The translations under genes were made by a program, and so were the position numbers. The notes below the pieces were generated by a model. That model worked only from the letters and a program-made list of their open reading frames with translations, was not told where the DNA came from and did not search any database. This document shows positions 1-5,943 of a DNA stretch of 29,137 nucleotides, one piece after another (the first letter of the stretch is position 1; every line of letters starts with the position of its first letter). Origin of the DNA: CALMRE01 sp964412895 (GTDB lineage Bacteria > UBP6 > UBA1177 > JAKLFG01); assembly GCA_964412895.1 (NCBI GenBank), contig CAYPQK010000033.1, positions 1 to 29,137 on the forward strand, in the 5' to 3' direction.

Positions 1-523
1 CATCGAGCATGACCCACCGGTCGGCCGGGAAGCGGCGGGTGAAGTGCGGCGCGATGAGCGGCAGTACGCGGTGGCGCGGCTCCATCACCGCCACGAGCAG
101 TTCCCCGGCGACGCGGGTGAACCGGGCCATACCGGTCAGCCGGTGCGCCTCGACCGTCACCTGCCGGGCGACGGCGTGGACCGGCGCGACGGCGGGGTGG
201 GTGAGATGGCCGTCGGCGCGCGAACCTTTTTCACGAATGAAGGAGAAATAGTCGTAGATGAGCAGTTCGCGCCCCGGCATATCCCATAAAAAGGTGCGGA
301 CGAGGTTGCGCCGAACATGGTGCCCCATAGTCGCGTCGATCCGTCCCATGAAACGGTCGGCCTTTTCTTCATCGGTCGTGATGGGGATGGTCGGGGCAAG
401 GAGCATCGGCTGAAGTTCACGATCGGCCACGATGTCAAGCGGCCGTTCCTGCGCCGAGAGCGCCGCGCAGAGGGCGCAGAGCAGTCCGGGGAACGAGCCG
501 TCATAGGCGTATTGGGCGCTCAT
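1..523 (-). CDS. DUF4130 / TIGR03915-type DNA metabolism protein, 3' end cut off by the window edge
   Basis: The ATG is at 523, and 174 codons read to position 1 with no stop, so the C-terminal part is missing. The visible protein starts MSAQYAYDGSFPGLLCAL. Near the edge it has the segments HRLTGMARFTRV and APHFTRRFPADRWVM, which I recognise as typical of the TIGR03915/DUF4130 family. That family is known almost only as the partner of the TIGR03916 radical SAM protein, and in some genomes is fused to a uracil-DNA-glycosylase-like domain. The start overlaps the stop of the upstream radical SAM gene by 4 nt (ATGA), so the two are almost certainly translationally coupled in one operon. Its biochemical role is unknown; a part in DNA modification or repair is inferred from the partner. 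Shadow frames here give Arg-rich, implausible peptides. Confidence 0.88.
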   Translation of the reverse strand, partial: MSAQYAYDGSFPGLLCALCAALSAQERPLDIVADRELQPMLLAPTIPITTDEEKADRFMGRIDATMGHHVRRNLVRTFLWDMPGRELLIYDYFSFIREKGSRADGHLTHPAVAPVHAVARQVTVEAHRLTGMARFTRVAGELLVAVMEPRHRVLPLIAPHFTRRFPADRWVMLD

Positions 524-1761
524 GCGGCAAAGAGGTTGAGTTGCAGACTCGGCCCGAGCATCGCCCGGGTGACGAGGTCACGCCTGATGAGGCGAAGCGG
601 GCGACCGGACCCCGGCAACAGCGTCCGGCCGCCCACGGTGAGGAAATGTTTCGCCCGCTTCATCACCACGCCGATCTTCTTGAGGTCGTCGTAGCCGAGG
701 CGGCTATGCTTCCGCGCGATGACGATCCGCTGTGCGCTCTGCACCCCGATGCCGGGGACCCGCAGGAGCGTTTCATACGGCGCGGTCTGGGTATCGATAG
801 GGAAAAGGTGGATGTTGCGCAGGGCCCACGCGCTTTTCGGGTCCATCTCCTCGTCGAGGAACGGCGTCCGGTCGTCGAGTATCTCGCCCGCCGTGAAGCC
901 GTAGTAGCGCATGAGCCAGTCGGCCTGATAGAGCCGGTGTTCGCGCAGAAGCGGCGGGGTGGCCAGCGCCGGGAGGCGGTTGTCGTTCGATACCGGGACG
1001 AAGGCCGAGTAGTAGACCCGCTTGAGTCCGAAGCGGTTGTAGAGCCCTTCCGACAGCCGGACGATCTGGTGGTCGTTCTCCGGGGTCGCCCCGACGATGA
1101 GCTGGGTCGACGAACCGGCCGGGGCGAAGCGTGGCGCCGAGCGGAGGTGTTTGCGCTCGTCGCGGTTCTCCACGATGGCCGACGATATCTCGCCCATCGG
1201 GAGCATGATGTCGTCCTTCGTTTTATCGGTAAGGAGCAGGAGCGATCTCTCGGTCGGCAGTTCGATGTTCACCGATATGCGGTCGGCGTGAAGCCCCGCC
1301 TGCCGGATGAGTTCGCGACTCGCCCCCGGTATCGCCTTCAGGTGCAGGTAGCCGCCGAAGCGGTACTCATCGCGCAGTTTCTTCGCGACGAGCGTGAGGC
1401 GCTCCATCGTGTAGTCGGCGCTCCGCATCACGCCGGAACTGAGGAAGAGCCCTTCGATATAGTTGCGGCGGTAGAACTCCATGGTGAGTTCGCAGATCTC
1501 GGTCACGGTGAAGGCGGCGCGCGGGATGTCGTTCGACCGGCGGTTCACGCAGTAGGCGCAGTCGTGGATGCAGACATTGGTGAAGAGGGTCTTGAGGAGG
1601 CTGATACAGCGGCCGTCGTCGGCCCACGAATGGCAGATGCCGCACGAGACGCCGTTGCCGGTGCCGCCTTTCGGTGTGGCGCGCTTACTGCCGCTGGACG
1701 AGCACGATACATCGTACCGCGCCGCCGCGCCGAGTATCTGCAATTTCTTCTCGATATCCAC
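520..1761 (-). CDS. Putative DNA modification/repair radical SAM protein with C-terminal helix-hairpin-helix (TIGR03916-like)
   Basis: This is a 413-residue protein starting at a GTG (1761), with a GGAGGAG ribosome-binding site about 6 nt upstream. The radical SAM CX3CX2C cluster motif is C64-IHD-C68-AY-C71, which binds a 4Fe-4S cluster that cleaves S-adenosylmethionine. Further Cys residues at 20, 40, 43 and 52 lie N-terminal to it. A helix-hairpin-helix, VPGIGVQSAQRIV, sits at 335-347 and is a typical non-specific DNA-binding element. The protein ends in QLNLFAA; QLNLF (407-411) fits the bacterial sliding-clamp-binding consensus QL[SD]LF. Together with the overlapping downstream DUF4130 gene it matches the conserved TIGR03916/TIGR03915 pair. 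The substrate is not known. Family assignment is firm; the repair role is inference. Confidence 0.92.
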   Translation of the reverse strand: MDIEKKLQILGAAARYDVSCSSSGSKRATPKGGTGNGVSCGICHSWADDGRCISLLKTLFTNVCIHDCAYCVNRRSNDIPRAAFTVTEICELTMEFYRRNYIEGLFLSSGVMRSADYTMERLTLVAKKLRDEYRFGGYLHLKAIPGASRELIRQAGLHADRISVNIELPTERSLLLLTDKTKDDIMLPMGEISSAIVENRDERKHLRSAPRFAPAGSSTQLIVGATPENDHQIVRLSEGLYNRFGLKRVYYSAFVPVSNDNRLPALATPPLLREHRLYQADWLMRYYGFTAGEILDDRTPFLDEEMDPKSAWALRNIHLFPIDTQTAPYETLLRVPGIGVQSAQRIVIARKHSRLGYDDLKKIGVVMKRAKHFLTVGGRTLLPGSGRPLRLIRRDLVTRAMLGPSLQLNLFAA

Positions 1762-1787
1762 CGGTGCTCCTCCGTGACAACAGAACT

Positions 1788-1832
1788 ACCGTACGGTATT
1801 TTGTAAGGTATGTCAAGAAATTTGTAAGGTAT
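1788..1832 (-). promoter_or_regulatory. Putative promoter/operator of the radical SAM operon
   Basis: On the minus strand a TTGACA (plus 1811-1816) is followed after 17 nt by TACGGT (plus 1788-1793), a weak -10. Two exact direct repeats of TTTGTAAGGTAT lie at 1800-1811 and 1821-1832, a period of 21 nt or about two helical turns, on either side of the -35. A perfect palindrome ACCGTACGGT (1788-1797) covers the -10. This layout suggests a dedicated regulator binding site. No regulator can be named. Confidence 0.45.
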
Positions 1833-1842
1833 ATTTTAGGCA

Positions 1843-1924
1843 TCCCCCTGTCAAGGGGGAATGAGGGGGTTTTATCCCGTTCCGACGCGGGAAAACCCGC
1901 CCTGCCCTCCCTTGACAGGGCGGG
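1843..1924. repeat. Palindromic repeat element, copy A (complete)
   Basis: Copy A has two halves in inverted orientation: TCCCCCTGTCAAGGGGGA... leading to GGGGGTTTT on the left, and AAAACCCGCCCT... leading to CCCTTGACAGGG on the right, with a short GC-rich centre. Each half also contains the near-palindromic core CCCTGTCAAGGG. The same architecture recurs at 1934-2019 and 3848-3928, with a half copy at 2430-2460. A TTGACA hexamer points outward at both ends. It does not match an insertion sequence or tRNA that I know. Confidence 0.85.
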
Positions 1925-1933
1925 AATAAGGTT

Positions 1934-2019
1934 GTCCCCCTGTCAAGGGGGAATGAGGGGGTTTTGTGCATTTTCGATGCGCCGGAAAACCCTACCGACC
2001 CTCCCTTGACAGGGAGGTG
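1934..2019. repeat. Palindromic repeat element, copy B (complete, directly upstream of the DUF559 gene)
   Basis: The left half is nearly identical to copy A (TCCCCCTGTCAAGGGGGAAT, then GAGGGGGTTTT). The right half reads AAAACCCTACCGACCCTCCC then TTGACAGGGAGG. Only the central spacer differs from copy A. It ends about 20 nt before the DUF559 start codon. Confidence 0.85.
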
Positions 2020-2034
2020 CGGCGGTGTTATGAC
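2006..2034 (+). promoter_or_regulatory. Candidate promoter inside the end of repeat B, reading into the DUF559 gene
   Basis: TTGACA (2006-2011), part of the conserved repeat end, is spaced by 17 nt from TATGAC (2029-2034). The chosen ATG at 2041 lies 7 nt after the -10, about where transcription would begin, so the message could be leaderless. The TTGACA is repeat sequence; the -10 is adjacent unique sequence. Confidence 0.4.
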
Positions 2035-2040
2035 CCGCTT

Positions 2041-2451
2041 ATGAGAACCGACCGTCGCCTACCGCGTATCGCCGACTATGATGTTCGGTTAAAGGACCGC
2101 GCCCGCGAGTTGCGCCGAAATCAAACCGATGCGGAAAAGAAACTGTGGTTCGAGGTGCTTCGCGGTCGGCCGTGCGGCTATAAATTCACGCGGCAGAAAC
2201 CGCTCTTGCACTTCATAGCGGACTTTTATTGTTCCGAACTCCTGTTGGTCATCGAACTTGACGGGAGAAGCCACGACGATAGGGCGGAGTACGACGAAGA
2301 GCGGACCGTCCTGCTGAACCAACTGGGCGTACAGGTTATTCGCTACATGAATTCAGAGGTGATGGGCAACATCGGCGGGGTGTATGCCGATCTTCAGATG
2401 CGTGTCGAAGCGCGGGCCAAAGAATTGCGTCCCCCTGTCAAGGGGGATTGA
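2041..2451 (+). CDS. DUF559 (Vsr/restriction-endonuclease-like) protein
   Basis: This 136-residue protein has the DUF559 (PF04480) pattern. An N-terminal helix has RARELRRNQTDAEKKLW. Next come a basic strand with CGYKFTRQKP and the core FIADFYC ... LLVIELDG with acidic residues of the PD-(D/E)XK type fold. YDEERTVLLNQLGVQVIRY follows. DUF559 is related to the very-short-patch repair endonuclease fold, but its function is unproven. I chose ATG 2041 because family homology begins soon after it; an in-frame GTG at 2017 lies in the repeat. The last codons, R-P-P-V-K-G-D, are encoded by the half repeat at 2430-2460, so the gene's end has been formed by repeat sequence. It has no partner genes and sits between repeat copies B and C. 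Confidence 0.82.
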   Translation: MRTDRRLPRIADYDVRLKDRARELRRNQTDAEKKLWFEVLRGRPCGYKFTRQKPLLHFIADFYCSELLLVIELDGRSHDDRAEYDEERTVLLNQLGVQVIRYMNSEVMGNIGGVYADLQMRVEARAKELRPPVKGD

Positions 2452-2460
2452 GGGGGTTTT
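2430..2460. repeat. Half copy (C) of the palindromic repeat, overlapping the DUF559 3' end
   Basis: It contains the left-half sequence CCCCCTGTCAAGGGGGA followed by TTGAGGGGGTTTT. No right half follows. The TGA inside it is the DUF559 stop codon. Confidence 0.85.
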
Positions 2461-2476
2461 CCTTATTCCGATTTCC

Positions 2477-2504
2477 TTGCTTCCTTTCTTTGCTGTGATA
2501 AAAT
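2477..2504 (+). promoter_or_regulatory. Predicted sigma70-type promoter for the Cys-rich protein at 2534
   Basis: TTGCTT (2477-2482), a 16-nt spacer and TAAAAT (2499-2504) lie 30 nt before the ATG. Confidence 0.5.
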
Positions 2505-2533
2505 CAAGCGTCTTTGTAAAAACGGAGGGATGT

Positions 2534-3070
2534 ATGATCGTCGAAGTAGTGTTATTGCTGTTGACCTCTGCTTCATGCTATCAGTCTTGCGCTAATGGCC
2601 TTGAGACCTGTGTCAGAAGAGCGGATGATGATGTTAAGAGTTGTTATTCGCAAGCTCAGAATATATGTGGCAATGATGTCGGGTGCTTTACCCATAAGGC
2701 GGCAAATTGCAGATTGCTGTTTAGCACTTCCGCAGAACAATGTAATTTGGCCGCCCAAAGTTGCGGGAATTCATGTGGCAAGGTTTCTCCTAGCTATGGA
2801 AGCAGTTTGCATTATGGCTCTAAAAAACTTGATGAGGAGGAGGAGCGCGAAGAAAAAGAGAAGGCGGAAAAAGCAGAAGAATGCAAAGAGGCAAAAAAGA
2901 ATGCTATTGAAAAGGCGCAGGAATTGGCGACTAGGGCAAATAAGTTAAAAAGATGCGGTGAGACCGAGGACCTTTCTAACGATTGCTCTTATGAATATCG
3001 AGGCGTAAAAAATGCGTGGGAAGATTACGAACATGCGCTTCAAGAAGTAGAAGATAAATGTGACGAGTAA
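2534..3070 (+). CDS. Cys-rich secreted protein with acidic/basic coiled-coil segment, family not recognised
   Basis: This is a 178-residue protein. ATG 2534 follows GGAGGG (2524-2529). An overlapping ATG at 2530 is in another frame. The N-terminus MIVEVVLLLLTSASC is a short hydrophobic leader ending in a Cys, possibly a poor lipobox; it lacks the usual basic n-region. Residues 15-85 carry many paired Cys (CYQSC, CYSQ..., CGNDVGC, CGNSC) spaced as in small disulfide-bonded helical domains. About 95-140 is a Glu/Lys-rich heptad-like stretch (EEEEREEKEKAEKAEE), a likely coiled coil. Codon use and base composition are AT-richer than the genes on both sides, which suggests later acquisition. It is followed after 58 nt by a second Cys-rich lipoprotein. 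No function is assigned. Confidence 0.6.
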   Translation: MIVEVVLLLLTSASCYQSCANGLETCVRRADDDVKSCYSQAQNICGNDVGCFTHKAANCRLLFSTSAEQCNLAAQSCGNSCGKVSPSYGSSLHYGSKKLDEEEEREEKEKAEKAEECKEAKKNAIEKAQELATRANKLKRCGETEDLSNDCSYEYRGVKNAWEDYEHALQEVEDKCDE

Positions 3071-3128
3071 GCATTCGGTTGATATGAAAGGGCAAAAGGC
3101 GACATCAACCTTTTCGAGGAGATATTCT

Positions 3129-3716
3129 ATGAGGAAAATGGTCAGTCTTGTAGTGCTGTTTCTTTGTTTTGCATGGATGGTTTTCGCCTGTGACGGCGAT
3201 GGAAGCTACACCGAAGCGAACTACTTAAACGGAAGCATAGAGCTTTACTGCAAGCGATCCTACGAATGCAGCAAAGACGAGTTCGTTCAGCAATACGCTT
3301 CGCAAAAAGACTGTGTCACGCAAAGCAAAGAAGAACTGGACACGACGAGTGCGGGTGATGATGTATATGTCTATGAACCGATATGTGACATGGGAGTATT
3401 CAATTTTGAAGCAGCGAAAGATTTGATAAGTTGCATGAAAGAGGTTTCTTGCTCTGTTTGGATGGAAAATGATGTATGTGATGAGTTTCGCAAAAAACTT
3501 TGTGGCTGTGAAATGGCGTCAGATTGCGCAGAGGGGTACGATTGTGTTGATCTCAAGTGCATCGATGTCTCGATAGATGCAGGTGATCCTTGCTCGGGAG
3601 ATGGGACTATATGTTCATCTGACGGTAAGTATTTGCTAAAATGTGAAATGGGGGTGTTGCTTTTGTTTGAAGACTGCGTTTCTAATAATAAAACCTGTTC
3701 GGACGGTTGGTGTTAG
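3129..3716 (+). CDS. Cys-rich lipoprotein, family not recognised
   Basis: This is a 195-residue protein. ATG 3129 has a GAGGAG site about 8 nt upstream. MRKMVSLVVLFLCFAWMVFAC is a lipoprotein signal peptide with the acylated Cys at 21. The mature part has many Cys, including an EGF-like spacing near residues 125-145 (CGCEMASDCAEGYDCVDLKC), then CSGDGTICSSDGKYLLKC. The EGF-like run resembles short Cys loops common in Myxococcota lipoproteins. It is AT-richer than the genomic background, like its upstream neighbour, and the pair may be co-transcribed. The role is unknown; cell-surface location is inferred from the signal. Confidence 0.7.
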   Translation: MRKMVSLVVLFLCFAWMVFACDGDGSYTEANYLNGSIELYCKRSYECSKDEFVQQYASQKDCVTQSKEELDTTSAGDDVYVYEPICDMGVFNFEAAKDLISCMKEVSCSVWMENDVCDEFRKKLCGCEMASDCAEGYDCVDLKCIDVSIDAGDPCSGDGTICSSDGKYLLKCEMGVLLLFEDCVSNNKTCSDGWC

Positions 3717-3847
3717 TAGTGGCATTGATAGAGCCATCGGGGCCACATTTGAATCTTAATGTCTTAGTTGTCAAGTATATAGTTCAATAGTTCTATGATG
3801 TTGCCGGACATTGCCCTATTTACTACCCTATTAATATGGTAATGACA

Positions 3848-3928
3848 TCCCCCTGTCAAGGGGGAATGAGGGGGTTTTCCCCGTCCCGACGCGGTGAAAC
3901 CCACCCTGCCCTCCCTTGACAGGGAGGT
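3848..3928. repeat. Palindromic repeat element, copy D (complete)
   Basis: Copy D has the left half TCCCCCTGTCAAGGGGGAAT then GAGGGGGTTTT, and the right half CCCACCCTGCCCTCCC then TTGACAGGGAGG. It ends 8 nt before the prfB stop codon. It closes the AT-rich patch, so copies A/B and D bracket the DUF559 gene and the two Cys-rich genes. The interval 3717-3847 before it shows no gene. Confidence 0.85.
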
Positions 3929-3936
3929 GTGGCGGA

Positions 3937-5052
3937 TTACTTCGGACTGCCCGTTCTGAGGAGAAAATCTTCCATGAAGCGGTCGAGTATCTCGGCGCCG
4001 TCGAGGACCGCCTCGGCGTTGCCGGTCTCGAAATCGAACCGGTGATCCTTCACCATTTTATACGGATGGACGACATAGGAACGGATCTGACTGCCGAAGT
4101 TGATCCCCATCTTGGTCTTTTCCTGTTCGGCGCTCGCGGCCGCCTTCTTCTCCAACTCCAGTTCGTACAACTTCGAGCGGAGCATCTTCATGGCGGTCGC
4201 CTTGTTCTTGTGCTGTGACCGCTCGTTCTGGCACTGCACCACGGAGTTGGTCGGCAAGTGGGTGATGCGGACGGCAGAATCGGTCTTGTTGATATGCTGG
4301 CCGCCGGCGCCGCTCGCCCGGTAGGTGTCGATCTTGAGGTCCTTTTCCTCTATCTGTATGTCGATGGAGTCGTCTATTTCGGGGGTGACAAAGACGCTGG
4401 CGAACGAGGTGTGCCGCCGCTTGTTGGCGTCGAAGGGCGATATGCGGACCAGCCGGTGGACGCCTATCTCGGCCTTGAGGTAGCCGTAAGCGTAGTCGCC
4501 GCTGATGAGGATCGTGACGCTTTTGATGCCGGTCGCGTCGTCGCCGGTCGCCCGGTCCATCTCTTCGACCTGCATACCGCGCCGTTCAGCCCAGCGCAGA
4601 TACATCCGCAGGAGCATCGTCGCCCAGTCCTGCGATTCGCGGCCGCCGGCACCGGCGTTTATCGAAAGGAACGCGTTATTCGCGTCGGTCTTGCCGCCGA
4701 GCATCTTCTGGAACTCAAGTTTCCCGACGAGCTGCTGCGCCGTCAGGATATGGGCCTCGGCCTCGGCCGCCATCCCGGCGTCCTCCTTGGCGAACTCCAT
4801 CGTGACGGTCAGTTCGTCCATCGCGGTGTCGAAGGCGTTGAAGATCGTCAGCCCGCTTTGCAACAGGCGTTTTTCGCGGTTCAGATCGGCCATCTTATCG
4901 GTGTTGTTCCAGACCGACGGGTCGAGCAGTTGACGCTCCACCTCGGTGAGACGGTGCCGTTTCCGGTCGATCTCGAGCGAACTGTTCAAGGTCGCCCGTT
5001 TCTCGGTCAGTTCCTTGACCGCCTGATCTATTTCGCGCATCGACAGGGTCAT
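3937..5052 (-). CDS. prfB: Peptide chain release factor 2
   Basis: This is a 371-residue class I release factor. GGQ is in RASGAGGQHINKTDSAVR, which triggers peptidyl-tRNA hydrolysis. The stop-codon-reading tripeptide is SPF (VRISPFDANKRRHTSF), the RF2 form rather than PxT of RF1, so it reads UGA/UAA. The region that carries the programmed +1 frameshift in most prfB genes (after YLDYD in E. coli) is here SLEIDRKR and reads straight through, so the autoregulatory frameshift is absent. I chose ATG 5052; GTG 5064 and ATG 5040 are in-frame alternatives. It lies 2 nt after the stop of the foldase gene, in the same operon. Confidence 0.95.
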   Translation of the reverse strand: MTLSMREIDQAVKELTEKRATLNSSLEIDRKRHRLTEVERQLLDPSVWNNTDKMADLNREKRLLQSGLTIFNAFDTAMDELTVTMEFAKEDAGMAAEAEAHILTAQQLVGKLEFQKMLGGKTDANNAFLSINAGAGGRESQDWATMLLRMYLRWAERRGMQVEEMDRATGDDATGIKSVTILISGDYAYGYLKAEIGVHRLVRISPFDANKRRHTSFASVFVTPEIDDSIDIQIEEKDLKIDTYRASGAGGQHINKTDSAVRITHLPTNSVVQCQNERSQHKNKATAMKMLRSKLYELELEKKAAASAEQEKTKMGINFGSQIRSYVVHPYKMVKDHRFDFETGNAEAVLDGAEILDRFMEDFLLRTGSPK

Positions 5053-5054
5053 TG

Positions 5055-5888
5055 TTATTCCCACTGCAGATTGTTCTCATTGACCTTCACGCCGTACTCG
5101 CGCAGGAGTTTTTCGCGGTACTGCCGCCATTTGTCGTCGCCGCTCCGGCGCACCAGTTCGCGGACGATGAGCGGATAGGCCCGTTCGAAGGGAAGCTCCC
5201 GTTTGTAGGCGAACCCCGCCAGCTCAATGATCGTCCAGTAATTCTCGCTGTCGCGCACCGGGCCGATAAGGTCGCCGACCCGCTTCTGGAGCACCGCCGT
5301 TTTCCACGAATCGTCCATCACATCGTCGCTGAACAGCCCCCAGTCGCCGTTCATGTCGGCAAGCCGTTTGTCGTCGGAGTAGCGCGCCGAAAGGAGGCGG
5401 ATGCTACCCCCTTCCGTGGTGAGCTTTCCGTAGGTCTCGAAGGCGCGTTCCTTGCTCTTGACGCGGATGGCGTAGATTCGGTAAAGCTTGTCGCGGACAA
5501 AACGGTCCTTATGCTCGGCGTAATACTTCTTGATCGATTCCTCGTCGAAGGGGTAGAGGTCGCGGTCTATCCGTTCGCGCGTCTTCTCGACGATGAGCTG
5601 GCGTTTGTAGGCGTCGACCTTCTCCTTGATGTCGGGAAGATATTCGATCCCTTCGAGCTTTCCTTTATTGTAGAAGACCTCGTCGATGACGCGGTTCTCG
5701 AGATAATTCCGGCGCTGTTCGGGGCTGTCGGTGCGGCCCGAGGCGGTGATCCACTCCTCGTACTCGCGGCGGAACTCGGTGACGGTGGTCACCTCGCCTT
5801 TAAATAAGTACATGATGTTCTGGTCCCCTTCGCGGGCGCATGCCGACAGCATGACCGCGCAAAAAAGACCGCCGATAACATAGCGCAT
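5055..5888 (-). CDS. Parvulin-type peptidyl-prolyl isomerase lipoprotein (PrsA/SurA-like foldase)
   Basis: This is a 277-residue protein. ATG 5888 is preferred over ATG 5900 because GGAG lies 6 nt upstream and it yields the lipoprotein signal MRYVIGGLFCAVMLSAC, with acylated Cys at 17. An N-terminal helical part resembles the SurA/PrsA chaperone arm. It is followed by YAEHKDRF and a parvulin-like core: ARYSDDKRLADMNGDWGLFS, then VGDLIGPVRDSENYWTIIEL. The core sequence is divergent, so catalytic activity is not certain. Proteins of this kind fold secreted proteins in the periplasm, which suits a region full of large disulfide-rich exported proteins. It is co-transcribed with prfB. Confidence 0.8.
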   Translation of the reverse strand: MRYVIGGLFCAVMLSACAREGDQNIMYLFKGEVTTVTEFRREYEEWITASGRTDSPEQRRNYLENRVIDEVFYNKGKLEGIEYLPDIKEKVDAYKRQLIVEKTRERIDRDLYPFDEESIKKYYAEHKDRFVRDKLYRIYAIRVKSKERAFETYGKLTTEGGSIRLLSARYSDDKRLADMNGDWGLFSDDVMDDSWKTAVLQKRVGDLIGPVRDSENYWTIIELAGFAYKRELPFERAYPLIVRELVRRSGDDKWRQYREKLLREYGVKVNENNLQWE

Positions 5889-5910
5889 CACAGGCTCCAT
5901 AACGGTGCCG

Positions 5911-5938
5911 ATTGTAACGAAAAAACGGGAGTTCACAA
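5911..5938 (-). promoter_or_regulatory. Predicted promoter of the foldase-prfB operon
   Basis: On the minus strand TTGTGA (plus 5933-5938), a 16-nt spacer and TACAAT (plus 5911-5916) lie just after the protease stop codon and 23 nt before the foldase ATG. Confidence 0.5.
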
Positions 5939-5943
5939 GATAT

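Noticed and set aside
541..1806. 421-residue open frame on the plus strand opposite the radical SAM gene
   Set aside because: It is the antisense shadow of a well-matched family protein. Its translation is Arg/Val/Glu-rich with no domain.
3848..3928. Repeat copy D as the prfB terminator
   Set aside because: It can fold, but on the prfB strand no clear T-run follows the stem, and the same sequence occurs in places where no terminator is needed.
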